64,000 nucleotides of DNA from an uncultured Bryobacterales bacterium (GCA_958295955.1 OY282420.1:1440435-1504434), one strand, 5' to 3'; shown: positions 9,129-17,689, counted from the first letter of the stretch. Numbers and translations are program-made. Notes: generated from the letters alone by a model not told the origin.

Positions 9129-10409
9129 TCAGACCCTCCACGGGGCGCGCATGGCGCGGTAGATCATGCGGTTGGCTTCGTCGTCGCCGAGAAACCGCTC
9201 GTTCCCGGCATCCCAGCGCAGCGGACGCCCGAGGCGCAGGCAGATATTGGCGCAGTGGACGATGGTATGCGCCCGATGGGCGATTTCGGCGTGCGACCGA
9301 GGCAGCTTCCGGGAGCGCATGCAGTCCAGGAAATTGCGCATGTGCGGTTCCTGAATCAGGTAGTGCGCATCGGGCGGCTCGAGCCCTTGCAGGACGGAAT
9401 CGGGCTTGGCCTGCATGCCTCCGGTGTCGGACAGGAAAATCCAGCCCTTGTCCCCGATGAACTTGAGTCCCTTGGCGCCTGTATCGAGATACAAGCGCAG
9501 GCCGTCGGCGTAGCGGGCGCGGACTTCGTACCAGTACGGAATGTTGTTGATGCCGCCTTCGGCGCGGTATTCGGCCTCGCCTTCGTAGGCGACGGGAGCG
9601 TCCATTTCGTCGCCGCGCGCCCATTGCAGGGTTTCGATGAAGTGCGGGCCCATGTCGGCGATCGAGCCGCCGCCGGTGTCCCAGTTGATGCGCCAGAGGG
9701 CGACGCGCTCGGCCGAATACGGCGCCCACGGCGCTTGCCCCAGCCAACGGTCGTAGTCGAATACTTCGGGATCGGGGGCGGGTTCCGGCGCGGCGAAGGC
9801 GTTGCGCTTCCAGTTGCCCGAGGCGCCGAATGAGAGGCGCACCGCGTGCAGCTTGCCGATGCGTCCGCTGTTGACGACATCGATCAGAAACTTGTACCCG
9901 GGGTTGGATTTGCGCTGGGTGCCGCATTGCCAGACGGCGCCGGTCTTCTGCACGGTTTTGACCAGGGCGCGGCCCTCGGCGATGGTCAGAGAGAACGGCT
10001 TTTCGCAATAGACGTCCTTGCCGGCGCGCGCCGCCAGCGAGCTCAGCACGGCATGCCAGCGGTCGCCCGCGCCGATCAACACTGCGTCGATATCCGCGCG
10101 CTCGAAGATCTCTTCGTGGAAGCGCGTCGCCGCGCAGGCGGCGTTGCCGTAGTAGTCATCGACCATTTTTTTGCCGACTTCCCGGCGTTCGGCGAACAGG
10201 TCGCAGACCGCGGCGACCCGCACGTCTTTCTGCTCCAGAAACGTCGTCAGGTTGCGGCGGTTTCGCCCGCCGATGCCGATGACCCCGAGTGCGATGCGGT
10301 CGGACGCGGGGGTTGCCCCGTTCAAGCCCAGAGCGCTTGCCGACGCGAACAGAGGCGCCGCGGCCGTTTTGCCGAATTTACGGCGGGTAACCTGCTTGCC
10401 GATCGCCAT
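9129..10409 (-). CDS. Gfo/Idh/MocA family oxidoreductase with Tat-type signal
   Basis: 426 residues from the ATG at 10409; the frame is open further upstream but only this start gives a signal sequence. The N-terminus has a twin-arginine motif (TRRKFGKTA) and a short hydrophobic stretch, so a folded, cofactor-loaded protein is probably exported. The Rossmann motif ALGVIGIGGRN is at about 40-50 and the family EKPF segment (VYCEKPFSLT) lies near 134. The C-terminal domain contains WHAVLSSLAARAG and DMGPHFIETLQWA. Members oxidise or reduce sugars and cyclitols using NAD(P). Exported members are common in planctomycetes and acidobacteria that degrade glycans. The substrate is unknown. Confidence 0.88.
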   Translation of the reverse strand: MAIGKQVTRRKFGKTAAAPLFASASALGLNGATPASDRIALGVIGIGGRNRRNLTTFLEQKDVRVAAVCDLFAERREVGKKMVDDYYGNAACAATRFHEEIFERADIDAVLIGAGDRWHAVLSSLAARAGKDVYCEKPFSLTIAEGRALVKTVQKTGAVWQCGTQRKSNPGYKFLIDVVNSGRIGKLHAVRLSFGASGNWKRNAFAAPEPAPDPEVFDYDRWLGQAPWAPYSAERVALWRINWDTGGGSIADMGPHFIETLQWARGDEMDAPVAYEGEAEYRAEGGINNIPYWYEVRARYADGLRLYLDTGAKGLKFIGDKGWIFLSDTGGMQAKPDSVLQGLEPPDAHYLIQEPHMRNFLDCMRSRKLPRSHAEIAHRAHTIVHCANICLRLGRPLRWDAGNERFLGDDEANRMIYRAMRAPWRV

Positions 10410-10458
10410 ACCGGCGTCAGTGTACAACGGACCGCCCCTTTCGAGCGACAATAATCGC

Positions 10459-11289
10459 TTGACCCCGCGCGCCGGCTGCTTCCAATCCGAGAGAACGCTT
10501 CTGATGGGGGCGCTCAACGTCACGCCGGATTCTTTTTGGGACGGCGGGCGATTCCTCTCCACAACCGCCGCGGTCGACCGGGCGCTCAGAATGATCGACG
10601 AAGGGGCGGATATCGTCGACATCGGCGGCGAAAGCTCGCGCCCCGGCGCGCAGCCGACGCCCGCAGGGGAAGAGGCGGCGCGGGTTCTGCCGGTTGTCGA
10701 GGCGCTCGCGGGGCGGGTCGATACGCCGCTCTCGGTCGATACGTACAGGCCCGAGACGGCCCGCCGATGCCTGGATGCCGGAGCGGCAATCGTCAACGAC
10801 ATCCGCGGCATGACCGACCCGGCGATGGCGGCGGCGGCCGCCGAGACGGGCGCTGCCGTCGTTGTCATGCACATGCGCGGCGAGCCGCGGACGATGCAGC
10901 AGGACACCGCCTATGGCGATGTCGTCGCGGAAGTCCGCGAGTTCCTTTTGCGGCAGGCCGCCGCCGCGCGCGCGGCCGGAGTTGCCGAAATCGCCATCGA
11001 TCCGGGCATCGGCTTCGGCAAGACCGCCGGGCAGAATTTCGCAATTCTGGCCAGGCTGCGCGAGTTCCTGACGCCGGACTACCCGCTGCTGATCGGCCCT
11101 TCGCGAAAATCGTTCCTGGGCAGTCTGCCGAGCCGCCTGCCGGTCGAGGAGCGTCTGGAGGGAACGCTCGCCGCCGTTGCCGCCGCCGCGCTCGGCGGCG
11201 CGAAGATCGTCCGCGTACACGACGTCAAGCCTTGCCGCCGCGTGCTCGAAACGGTCGATGCGATTCGCGGAGCAAGCGATGACCGATAA
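10459..11289 (+). CDS. folP: Dihydropteroate synthase
   Basis: 276 residues if the TTG at 10459 is used; GTG at 10420 is an alternative. Both place the hallmark MGALNVTPDSF a short distance from the N-terminus, as in the family. The enzyme joins para-aminobenzoate to hydroxymethyl-dihydropterin pyrophosphate in folate synthesis. Other motifs are DIGGESSRPGA (pterin binding), VNDIRGM, VVMHMRG, IDPGIGFGKT and IGPSRKSFLG. It heads a folP-folB-folK operon with overlapping ends, divergent from the oxidoreductase at 10409, so both promoters must lie within a very short space or inside the coding ends. Confidence 0.93.
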   Translation: MTPRAGCFQSERTLLMGALNVTPDSFWDGGRFLSTTAAVDRALRMIDEGADIVDIGGESSRPGAQPTPAGEEAARVLPVVEALAGRVDTPLSVDTYRPETARRCLDAGAAIVNDIRGMTDPAMAAAAAETGAAVVVMHMRGEPRTMQQDTAYGDVVAEVREFLLRQAAAARAAGVAEIAIDPGIGFGKTAGQNFAILARLREFLTPDYPLLIGPSRKSFLGSLPSRLPVEERLEGTLAAVAAAALGGAKIVRVHDVKPCRRVLETVDAIRGASDDR

Positions 11290-11644
11290 AATCCTGATGC
11301 CTGCAATTCCGCTTCCGGCGCGGGTCGGCTGCAGCGCTGAAGAACGCCGAACTGCGCAGCAAATCCTGGTGGATCTGGAGCTCTGCCTGGACGTTGCACA
11401 AGCCGCGGCAACCGATTCGATCGACGCGGCAGTGGACTACGTCGCCGTCAGAGCCGCCGTCGAAGAGGTCTGCGCGGCAAAAGCGTACCGCCTCATCGAA
11501 ACCGTCGCCGAGCGGATCGCCGCGAAGCTGCTGGCCGATTTCCGCGTCGATGCGGTCATGGTGCGCGTGCGCAAGCCCTCGGCGCTGGCGCGGTTCGGGG
11601 CGCCGTGGGCGGCCGTGGAAATCAGGCGAAGCCGCAATGCCTGA
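11279..11644 (+). CDS. folB: Dihydroneopterin aldolase
   Basis: 121 residues; the ATG lies inside the end of folP (11-base overlap). FolB converts dihydroneopterin to hydroxymethyl-dihydropterin and glycolaldehyde. Visible family features are the early RVGCSAEERRTAQQILVDLEL (normally G-x-x-x-E-E-R), the central DAAVDYVAV, and YRLIETVAERIA, which carries the conserved Glu of the pterin pocket. The C-terminus has VRVRKPSA (normally the K-P lysine motif). Length is typical. It sits between the two enzymes that act after it, as in many folate operons. Confidence 0.92.
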   Translation: MTDKILMPAIPLPARVGCSAEERRTAQQILVDLELCLDVAQAAATDSIDAAVDYVAVRAAVEEVCAAKAYRLIETVAERIAAKLLADFRVDAVMVRVRKPSALARFGAPWAAVEIRRSRNA

Positions 11645-12134
11645 CGCCTGGCTCGGCCTCGGCTCGAACCTCGGCGACAAACGCGGCAACCTGCGCGCGG
11701 CGCTCGCCGCGCTTGCCGACCGGGGGACAATCGCCGCGGTCTCACCGCTGTATGCCACCGAGCCGGTGGGACCCGTCGAGCAGGACTGGTTCCTGAATGC
11801 CTGCGCGCACATCGAAACCGGTCTCGGCGCAGTGGAAATGCTCGGCGTCATCGCAGGCATCGAAAGCAATCTGGGCCGCGAGCGAAAGATACCGAACGGC
11901 CCGCGGACGATCGACATCGATTTGCTCTTGTACGCTGACCTGGTAGTCGAATCCGCCGCGTTGACCGTGCCGCACCCGCGCCTGCATCTCCGGCGGTTCG
12001 TGCTCGAGCCGTTGGCGGCCATCGCGCCGGATCTGATGCATCCCCGCTTGCGGAAGTCCATCGCAGACCTGCTGAAAGAGCAGCCCCCATCCCCCGCCGT
12101 GCGGCTCGCTCGCGGCGGCGTTTGGCTGCCCTGA
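11637..12134 (+). CDS. folK: 2-amino-4-hydroxy-6-hydroxymethyldihydropteridine pyrophosphokinase
   Basis: 165 residues, with an eight-base overlap with folB. FolK transfers pyrophosphate from ATP to hydroxymethyl-dihydropterin, making the FolP substrate. Family signatures are the opening WLGLGSNLGDKRGNL, the segment WFLNACAHIETGL, and the diagnostic GPRTIDIDLLLY, whose two Asp bind magnesium, then VPHPRLHLRRFVLEPLAAI. Length is close to the usual 160. It ends 14 bases before the convergent stop of the sulfatase at 12149, so the two operons meet tail to tail. Confidence 0.95.
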   Translation: MPDAWLGLGSNLGDKRGNLRAALAALADRGTIAAVSPLYATEPVGPVEQDWFLNACAHIETGLGAVEMLGVIAGIESNLGRERKIPNGPRTIDIDLLLYADLVVESAALTVPHPRLHLRRFVLEPLAAIAPDLMHPRLRKSIADLLKEQPPSPAVRLARGGVWLP

Positions 12135-12148
12135 TGCGGCCGCACCGC

Positions 12149-13498
12149 TCAAATCATGCGCTCCAGCACGCGCCGGAGTTTCTCGCGGGCGGCCTCGGCC
12201 TGCGCTCCGCCGCTGCCGGGGGGGATCGGGCGCTGCTCCAGAACGTCCTCGGCGATATCGAACAACTCGCCTTCCCGATAAAGCTTGTAGCGTCGGTCGC
12301 GGGCCCAGCGGTCGAGCTTGGTATAGGCTTCCTTGCTCCAGCCCGGCCGCGGATCGTGATGCGCCAGCACCCACTCGCGCGGGGCGCCCCGCTCGCCGCG
12401 CAGTTGAGGCGCGAACGAAACGCCGTCCATAATGCGTTCCCGAGGCGGCGTCATCGCGCACAACTCCGCCAACGTCGGAATGAAATCGGTGGAATCGACC
12501 AGGTCGCCGCTCACGGCAGGCTCGACGGCGCCCGGCCAATTGGCGATCAGCGGCACGTGCGTCCCGGCGTCGGTCGGCAATCCCTTGCCGCCGTCGACGA
12601 TGCGGTCGCCCATCTTGGAGCGGACGCCGCGGGGCGTTCCGTTATCGCTAAAGAACAGGACCAGCGTATTCTCGCGCAAGCCCAACTCGTCCAACCGGTC
12701 GACGATCCGCCCGACGACTTCGTCCATGTACTCGACCATGCCGCCGAAATGCTTTGCGGCGTTCGATTCGAAGCGGTCGCCGCGCGCCCATGCCTCGCTG
12801 CGGGGCGTCGGGTTGAACGGTCCGTGCGTCAGCGCCATCGGATAGTAAACGAAAAAAGGCTCGTCCTTGCACCGCCCGATGAAGTCGTTGATGCGTTGGG
12901 CGTAGAGGTCCGGCCCGTATTTTCCTGCGGTATCTTGCAGGTACTCGCCGTTATCGAGAATCTTCGGATCGGCGTACCGCGAGCCCTTGTCTTCGGTGTG
13001 CTCGGCATGCCACAGGAAATACTCGTCGAACCCGGCGTCCTCGGCGCGCATACCCTTGCCGCGCCACTCGGGCTCGAAATCGGGAGGATTGTAGCTGTAA
13101 AGCTGCCACTTGCCCGCAATGCAGGTCTTGTAACCGGCCGCGCGCATCATGTGGCCGAATGTCGTTTCGTCCGGCGGAAGCACGCCGAACGCCTGCCAGT
13201 TGCGGAAATTGTATTGCCCCGTCATGAGCTGCAAGCGGGTCGGCGTGCAAAGCGGCTGCGAGTACGCATGGTCGAAACGGATGCCGGTCCGCGCCAACTC
13301 GTCGAGTCGGGGCGTCTTGTATGACGTTCCGCCGTAACAGCCCAGGCACTCGTAACCCAGATCGTCGGCCATGATGAGCACGACGTTCGGCCGGCGCGCG
13401 CGCGCCGGTCCGCCGGAACCGCCGCCGCAGGCGCTTGCGGCAACCGCTGCCGCCGTCCCCGAACGCAAAAGAAACTCCCGGCGGTCGATCGGTTTCAT
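12149..13498 (-). CDS. Exported sulfatase, formylglycine type (lipoprotein/Tat N-terminus)
   Basis: 449 residues. The N-terminus MKPIDRREFLLRSG has a twin-arginine-like pair and continues to a possible lipobox ending at Cys24 (AASAC), so it is probably exported and lipid-anchored. The metal-binding segment VVLIMADDLGYE is near 39-50. The formylglycine motif Cys84-T-P-T-Arg88 follows, then GKWQ and FFSDNGT. The order is that of type I sulfatases (S1 family), which hydrolyse sulfate esters on glycans after the cysteine is oxidised. No maturation enzyme is in the window. It diverges from a second sulfatase at 13669. A decayed copy of its 5' end appears at 15673-15805. Confidence 0.92.
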   Translation of the reverse strand: MKPIDRREFLLRSGTAAAVAASACGGGSGGPARARRPNVVLIMADDLGYECLGCYGGTSYKTPRLDELARTGIRFDHAYSQPLCTPTRLQLMTGQYNFRNWQAFGVLPPDETTFGHMMRAAGYKTCIAGKWQLYSYNPPDFEPEWRGKGMRAEDAGFDEYFLWHAEHTEDKGSRYADPKILDNGEYLQDTAGKYGPDLYAQRINDFIGRCKDEPFFVYYPMALTHGPFNPTPRSEAWARGDRFESNAAKHFGGMVEYMDEVVGRIVDRLDELGLRENTLVLFFSDNGTPRGVRSKMGDRIVDGGKGLPTDAGTHVPLIANWPGAVEPAVSGDLVDSTDFIPTLAELCAMTPPRERIMDGVSFAPQLRGERGAPREWVLAHHDPRPGWSKEAYTKLDRWARDRRYKLYREGELFDIAEDVLEQRPIPPGSGGAQAEAAREKLRRVLERMI

Positions 13499-13668
13499 GG
13501 CTTCCCTGACAGCCTAACGCATGCTCGACCGGGCGGGGCCGCCGCGCCGCCCCGTCCGCGCCCGTGCGGCGGGATGGTCATGAATGGCATACTGATTGGC
13601 GCGCCGGAGCAACGCCGGCGGCATCGGCTCAACGTCGGAGACCCGCAACGCCCAAGGAGGAAAACATC

Positions 13669-15474
13669 TTGCGTCATTCGAAAACGACCCATGACCAGCG
13701 CCCGCGCCGCGCTTTGACGATTGCGGCGGTTCTGCTCGGCGCATCGGCCGCCTGCGCCCCGCAGCCGTCGGGCGACGCGGCGCGTCCGAACGTGATCGTC
13801 ATCCTCACCGACGACCAGGGTTACGGAGATCTTTCCGTCCACGGCAACCCGATCCTGAAGACCCCCAACCTGGACCGACTCCACGGCGAGAGCGTGAGGC
13901 TGACCGATTTCCATGTCGCGCCGGTCTGCACGCCGACCCGCGGCGAGTTGATGACCGGCCTCTACGCCCTGCGCAACAAGGCGGGCATGGTGCCGGCGGG
14001 GCGCAACCTGATGAGGCGCGACGTGCGGACCATGCCGGAGATTTTCGCCGCGAACGGATACGCCACAGGACTTTTCGGCAAGTGGCACCTCGGCGACACC
14101 TACCCGCATCGGCCCTTGGACCGCGGCTTCCAGAACGCCGTATGGCACAAGGGCTGGGGGCTGGCTTCGGAGATCGAGTACGACAACGACTATCACTACA
14201 CGCGCTACATAGACCAGGAAGAAATCCGCTACTCTGACCGCTTCTGCGCCAATCTCTGGTTCGACAAGGCGATGGAATGGATGGGCCGGCAGGCCGCAGC
14301 CGATCAACCGTTCTTCACCTATCTCGCCTTGAACACGCCCCACTACCCATTCGACGCGATCCCCCGAGATTTCGCGCTCTACGGGAACGCGGTCGCGGAT
14401 CCCCTGGTGGCGCACTTCCTGGCCTTGATCCACAACATCGACGAAAACTTCGCGCGACTCGACAATTGGCTGGAGGAGGAGGGACTCAAAGACAATACGC
14501 TGCTCATCCTCATGAACGACAACGGTACGGCCAACGGCGAAACGGTGTTCAATGCCGGGATGCGCGGCAAGAAGGGCAGCCCCTACGAAGGCGGGCACCG
14601 CGCAATCTGCTTCATGCGCTGGCCGGGCGGCGGCTTGGGAGAGCCGCGCGATATCGGTTACGCGGCGCACGTCACGGATATCCTGCCCACCCTGGCCGAC
14701 CTGCTCGGCTTCGACAGCGCGGACCTGCCGGAGTTCGACGGGGCGAGCCTGAAGCAAGTCTTGCAAGCGAGCGACGCGAGCGGCCCGGACCGCAAGATCG
14801 TCGTGCAGTACGGCGGCCGCATCCGTCCGGCGAAATACGCGGAAAGCAGCGTGATCTGGAACCAATGGAGACTGGTCGGCGAAAACGAGCTTTACGACAT
14901 CGGCAAGGACCCGGGCCAACGGACCGACGTGGCGGATCGGCACCCCGAAGTCGTCAAAGCCATGCAGGAACGCTATGAGCAGTACTGGGCTTCGATCGCG
15001 GCGTCGGTCGAGGAGGTCGAGCCGCTGATCGTGCGCAGCGATCCCGACGTTTTCACCGACCTGACATCCAACAGTTGGATCGAGGTCGATTGCGATAACC
15101 GCACCCGCACGGCGGAGGCTTGCGGGCCGCCGCGCGGCGGCGTGTGGCAAATCGAGGTGGAGCAAGACGGAGAGTATGCGCTCGCGTTGAGCCGCTGGCC
15201 GTTCCACTTGGAGCGCGACCTGACCGTGCAAGGCCCGCCCGCCACGATCGGCGGCAAAGCGATAGCCGTCGGCAAGGCGCTGCCGATCGCCGCGGCGCAA
15301 TTGAGCGTGAACGGCGCGGCGCCCGTCAGCGAGCAATCCGCCGAGGGCGCCGCTTCCATCGACTTCAAGATCCAGCTCAAGAGCGGACGCAACACGCTGC
15401 AAGGCTGGTTCAGAGATCGTTCCGGCCGCGACCTGGCGGGCGCCTATTACGGCAGGATCCGCGCCAAGCGCTGA
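13669..15474 (+). CDS. Exported sulfatase with C-terminal accessory domain
   Basis: 601 residues from a TTG at 13669, chosen because AGGAGG lies eight bases upstream and because it gives a proper signal peptide (RRALTIAAVLLGASAAC, lipobox Cys at 29). VIVILTDDQGYGDL near 42-55 supplies the metal ligands, and the formylglycine motif is Cys87-T-P-T-Arg91. FGKWHLGD and LMNDNGT follow in the usual order. After about residue 470 an extra beta-rich region (SWIEVDCDNR to the end) is present, reminiscent of arylsulfatase A-like enzymes with an added C-terminal domain. It is a surface or periplasmic desulfatase for an unknown glycan. Confidence 0.92.
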   Translation: MRHSKTTHDQRPRRALTIAAVLLGASAACAPQPSGDAARPNVIVILTDDQGYGDLSVHGNPILKTPNLDRLHGESVRLTDFHVAPVCTPTRGELMTGLYALRNKAGMVPAGRNLMRRDVRTMPEIFAANGYATGLFGKWHLGDTYPHRPLDRGFQNAVWHKGWGLASEIEYDNDYHYTRYIDQEEIRYSDRFCANLWFDKAMEWMGRQAAADQPFFTYLALNTPHYPFDAIPRDFALYGNAVADPLVAHFLALIHNIDENFARLDNWLEEEGLKDNTLLILMNDNGTANGETVFNAGMRGKKGSPYEGGHRAICFMRWPGGGLGEPRDIGYAAHVTDILPTLADLLGFDSADLPEFDGASLKQVLQASDASGPDRKIVVQYGGRIRPAKYAESSVIWNQWRLVGENELYDIGKDPGQRTDVADRHPEVVKAMQERYEQYWASIAASVEEVEPLIVRSDPDVFTDLTSNSWIEVDCDNRTRTAEACGPPRGGVWQIEVEQDGEYALALSRWPFHLERDLTVQGPPATIGGKAIAVGKALPIAAAQLSVNGAAPVSEQSAEGAASIDFKIQLKSGRNTLQGWFRDRSGRDLAGAYYGRIRAKR

Positions 15475-15489
15475 GGGCGTCCGGTTTTT

Positions 15490-15670
15490 AATCGCCGGCG
15501 GCGCGCTGCCGCTGCAGCGCCGGTTGCGGCACGGCGGGCGCTTGCGCTTTGCGGCCGCCGTACAGCCGGCGGAAGAAGCCGCGGACGTCTTCCAGAATCA
15601 GATAGCTCGCCGGCGCCGGCGTGATCAGCGTCGCGAAGAGCACGCCGGAAGCCGGCGCCCGTAGTCGCAC
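15490..15670 (-). pseudogene. Detached 3' fragment of the RND efflux gene
   Basis: The bases from 15490 to about 15657 nearly repeat the last part of the RND gene at 17737-17910. On the minus strand this still reads ASGVLFATLIT, then ASYLILEDVRGFFRRLYGG, and ends in the same QRQRAAGD. Differences are a Trp-to-Arg change, a short deletion replacing LVLVP by PAP, and a different stop (TAA instead of TGA). The start of the gene is missing. Homology begins exactly at the stop codon on one side. It is the remnant of a duplication or rearrangement, not a functional gene. Confidence 0.85.
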
Positions 15671-15672
15671 CG

Positions 15673-15805
15673 CAAGCAGCCGGAACCACCACTACAGGCG
15701 CCCGCGACAAACGCCCCAACACCATCCCCGAGCGCAAAAGAAGCTCCTTGTGGTCGATCAATCTCGTGCGTACCCTGACAGACCTAACGTGCGCGCTCCC
15801 CTGCG
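15673..15805 (-). pseudogene. Decayed 5' fragment of a sulfatase gene
   Basis: This stretch aligns by eye with the start of the sulfatase at 12149-13498 and the bases before its ATG (compare 13420-13520). The minus strand reads IDHKELLLRSG where the intact gene reads IDRREFLLRSG, and the upstream bases CCTGACAG and CCTAACG are shared. The start codon has been lost (ATG to ACG) and the rest of the gene is absent. It abuts the RND fragment, so two partial genes are fused at a rearrangement scar. Confidence 0.7.
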
Positions 15806-15838
15806 GCTGCCGAATTTGCCGTTCCTCACAAGGCGCGT

Positions 15839-16255
15839 TCACATCCGGTCGGGTCGCTCGCGCCAACCTGAGGCATCCGCGAGTTCCTGAGCGTGGCGCT
15901 TTTGTTCTTCTCTGTCTTCGGCCGCGAGGTCGGGCAGGATGATATCCGCATGATATGAATTGTAGAGTTGCGGGGTGGCCGCTACCCTCCTGTTGCTCGT
16001 TCCCGCATCCTCGGCGGTCACGGCGGCCCAACCGTGGAACTCATGACCGCGGGCGGCCGCTCTTTTTTCGGCAATCGACACCGCTTTTTTCTCTGGAGCG
16101 ATGGTAAGCCTGTCCACGGATATCTTCGTATGCCCTTCCTGAATCAGAAACGCATTCACGGGAATCCGGCCGCGCCGCGCCCGCTTCACATGTCGCGTAG
16201 AGAACACACTGCGCCCGAGTTCTTCATTGGGCGCCGGATCACCGGAAACCGTCAT
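15839..16255 (-). CDS. Conserved-looking hypothetical protein, cassette gene 3
   Basis: 138 residues, starting 16 bases after the stop of the 220-residue gene and so third in a three-gene operon. The protein is hydrophilic with no signal or membrane segment. A basic patch (STRHVKRARRGRIPVNAFL) precedes a beta-type segment (EGHTKISVDRL) and a C-terminal block with PQLYNSYHADIILPDLAAED, then a charged helix EEQKRHAQELADASGW. The ordered blocks look like a conserved small domain, but I cannot name the family. Its constant place beside the two upstream genes suggests one functional unit. Confidence 0.65.
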   Translation of the reverse strand: MTVSGDPAPNEELGRSVFSTRHVKRARRGRIPVNAFLIQEGHTKISVDRLTIAPEKKAVSIAEKRAAARGHEFHGWAAVTAEDAGTSNRRVAATPQLYNSYHADIILPDLAAEDREEQKRHAQELADASGWRERPDRM

Positions 16256-16271
16256 ACGGCTCGATTCTCTT

Positions 16272-16934
16272 TTACCGTTCCAGATCGGTCAGAGCTTCTC
16301 GCAGAAAACCGTCGGGAAGCGTGTTGGCCGTAGAATACCGCGCCCGTCGATGGTTTCCGTTCATGTTTACCAGGCACAGTGCGCCTCCGTCTGAAGCGCA
16401 AAGCAACAAAACCGACCTTCCGCGCCCGCTGGGCGCGTCAATCGCGATCTCCCCGTCCGGTGTCGGATAAACCTCGAACCGTCGCGGAGCAATTGCGTAC
16501 ATAGCTCTCAACAAGCGTCCGGCGTTCGCCAACGCAATATCGGATGGTAACGGGAATCCCTCTTCATGCGCCTCAATTTTCACTTCCTCAAGATCGCGCA
16601 GGGCGTCGTTCAGCAGAAAACGATAGCTCGTCACATGACCGGCAACCGGTGTTTCATAAAGATCCCTTAATGAAATGACAGCACTGGAAGGCATCCAGTC
16701 GGAGATGTCTTGTGAAGATGTCTCCTGTACATCATCTTCCAGAAATACAGTCATCCTTCCCATCTGATCGCGATGAAAACGGACGGCGAATTTTCTGTCG
16801 GCAGGGTTATATGCAAACCTATTCCAGACACTTGCTTCGATGGGAAATTCCTGAACATTTCCTATACCCGACCGGCTACTGACCGTTGCGGTTTCCTGAC
16901 CGGATTCAGTGGAGAGTTGGATGGGAGGCATCAT
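16272..16934 (-). CDS. Hypothetical protein, cassette gene 2
   Basis: 220 residues; its ATG overlaps the stop of the 239-residue gene by four bases, so the two are coupled. No signal peptide or membrane helix. The N-terminal half is beta-rich with charged stretches (FAVRFHRDQMGRMTVFLEDD). The middle has a helix-rich segment (LPSDIALANAGRLLRAMYAI), and the end includes PDGEIAIDAPSGRGRSVLLL and NHRRARYS. No catalytic motif is recognised. Base composition is visibly lower in GC than in flanking genes, which supports horizontal acquisition of the cassette. Confidence 0.7.
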   Translation of the reverse strand: MMPPIQLSTESGQETATVSSRSGIGNVQEFPIEASVWNRFAYNPADRKFAVRFHRDQMGRMTVFLEDDVQETSSQDISDWMPSSAVISLRDLYETPVAGHVTSYRFLLNDALRDLEEVKIEAHEEGFPLPSDIALANAGRLLRAMYAIAPRRFEVYPTPDGEIAIDAPSGRGRSVLLLCASDGGALCLVNMNGNHRRARYSTANTLPDGFLREALTDLER

Positions 16935-17650
16935 GGTCGGAATCTCCGGGAGTCGAACTTATCTACAAGAGAATGAAAATCCGCCAAGTCTTCTCTCCAA
17001 GACTCAAGGATGGAAGACAACTTGGCGACACGCTGCTGTTGATTGACTTCTCGTATATCGCGATGGATGTTGGCCTGAAACATCATTACCGAGGCTTCGC
17101 TACCGCCTTCTTCCTGCGTTCGTGCGTTACTGATATCCAGAGCAATCATTCTGTCTTCATAGCGGTACGCCGCCTTCAAGAGAATTTCCGGAACGACAGC
17201 TCTGAACGAAGCCCATGAACCTCCCTCAATCAGCGCATTCGACACTTTTTCCCGCGCTGTGCCGGACGACTCCCTAATCCCCTTGGGATTGATGCCGACT
17301 GCGTTGCACGAGACCTGCGGCGCCTTCTCCAAATAGCGCTTCGCGGTTTCCACGCACCGGATGTCTTCCTCGGCCAGAGGGGATCCGGTTTGTTCGAATA
17401 TCATGCGCTCCGGTAGGGCCTTTACCGCAAGACCACCCTTGAAGATCGCTTGCGAGAAAGCAAGGGTCGTTATAGGCGGCTCTTGGACGGGCAGGTTGGC
17501 GTCGACAATTGCGTTGTAGCGCAGAAAATCAGGATTGACGATCGACGGATCGTTCGATTTCACAACCAGAACAACGGAGAACTCAACGAGATCGATACCT
17601 CGATCCACAGTGCCCTTCTCCGGCGTTTTCTTCCGGCTCACGCCCGACAT
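16931..17650 (-). CDS. Hypothetical protein, cassette gene 1
   Basis: 239 residues from the ATG at 17650; no strong ribosome binding site. It begins with a charged leader, then a beta strand (LVEFSVVLVVKSND). Further blocks are NPDFLRYNAIVDANLPVQ, a segment ending in FEQTGSPLAEEDI, and YLEKAPQVSCNAVGINPKGI. The C-terminus is helical and charged. The general pattern faintly recalls sporadically distributed families such as TIGR04255, but this is an impression only. It is the first gene of the cassette, just after an inverted repeat at 17690-17708. One 60-base line inside it (17041-17100) has 29 G+C, against 43 for a line in the neighbouring sulfatase (15181-15240). Confidence 0.7.
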   Translation of the reverse strand: MSGVSRKKTPEKGTVDRGIDLVEFSVVLVVKSNDPSIVNPDFLRYNAIVDANLPVQEPPITTLAFSQAIFKGGLAVKALPERMIFEQTGSPLAEEDIRCVETAKRYLEKAPQVSCNAVGINPKGIRESSGTAREKVSNALIEGGSWASFRAVVPEILLKAAYRYEDRMIALDISNARTQEEGGSEASVMMFQANIHRDIREVNQQQRVAKLSSILESWREDLADFHSLVDKFDSRRFRP

Positions 17651-17689
17651 GCTTAATATGCGGACAACTACAACCTAGATCGCTCAATG

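Noticed and set aside
15447-16031. A 194-codon minus-strand frame crossing the remnants
   Set aside because: It joins the sulfatase remnant to an out-of-frame reading of the RND remnant, so it is an accidental fusion.
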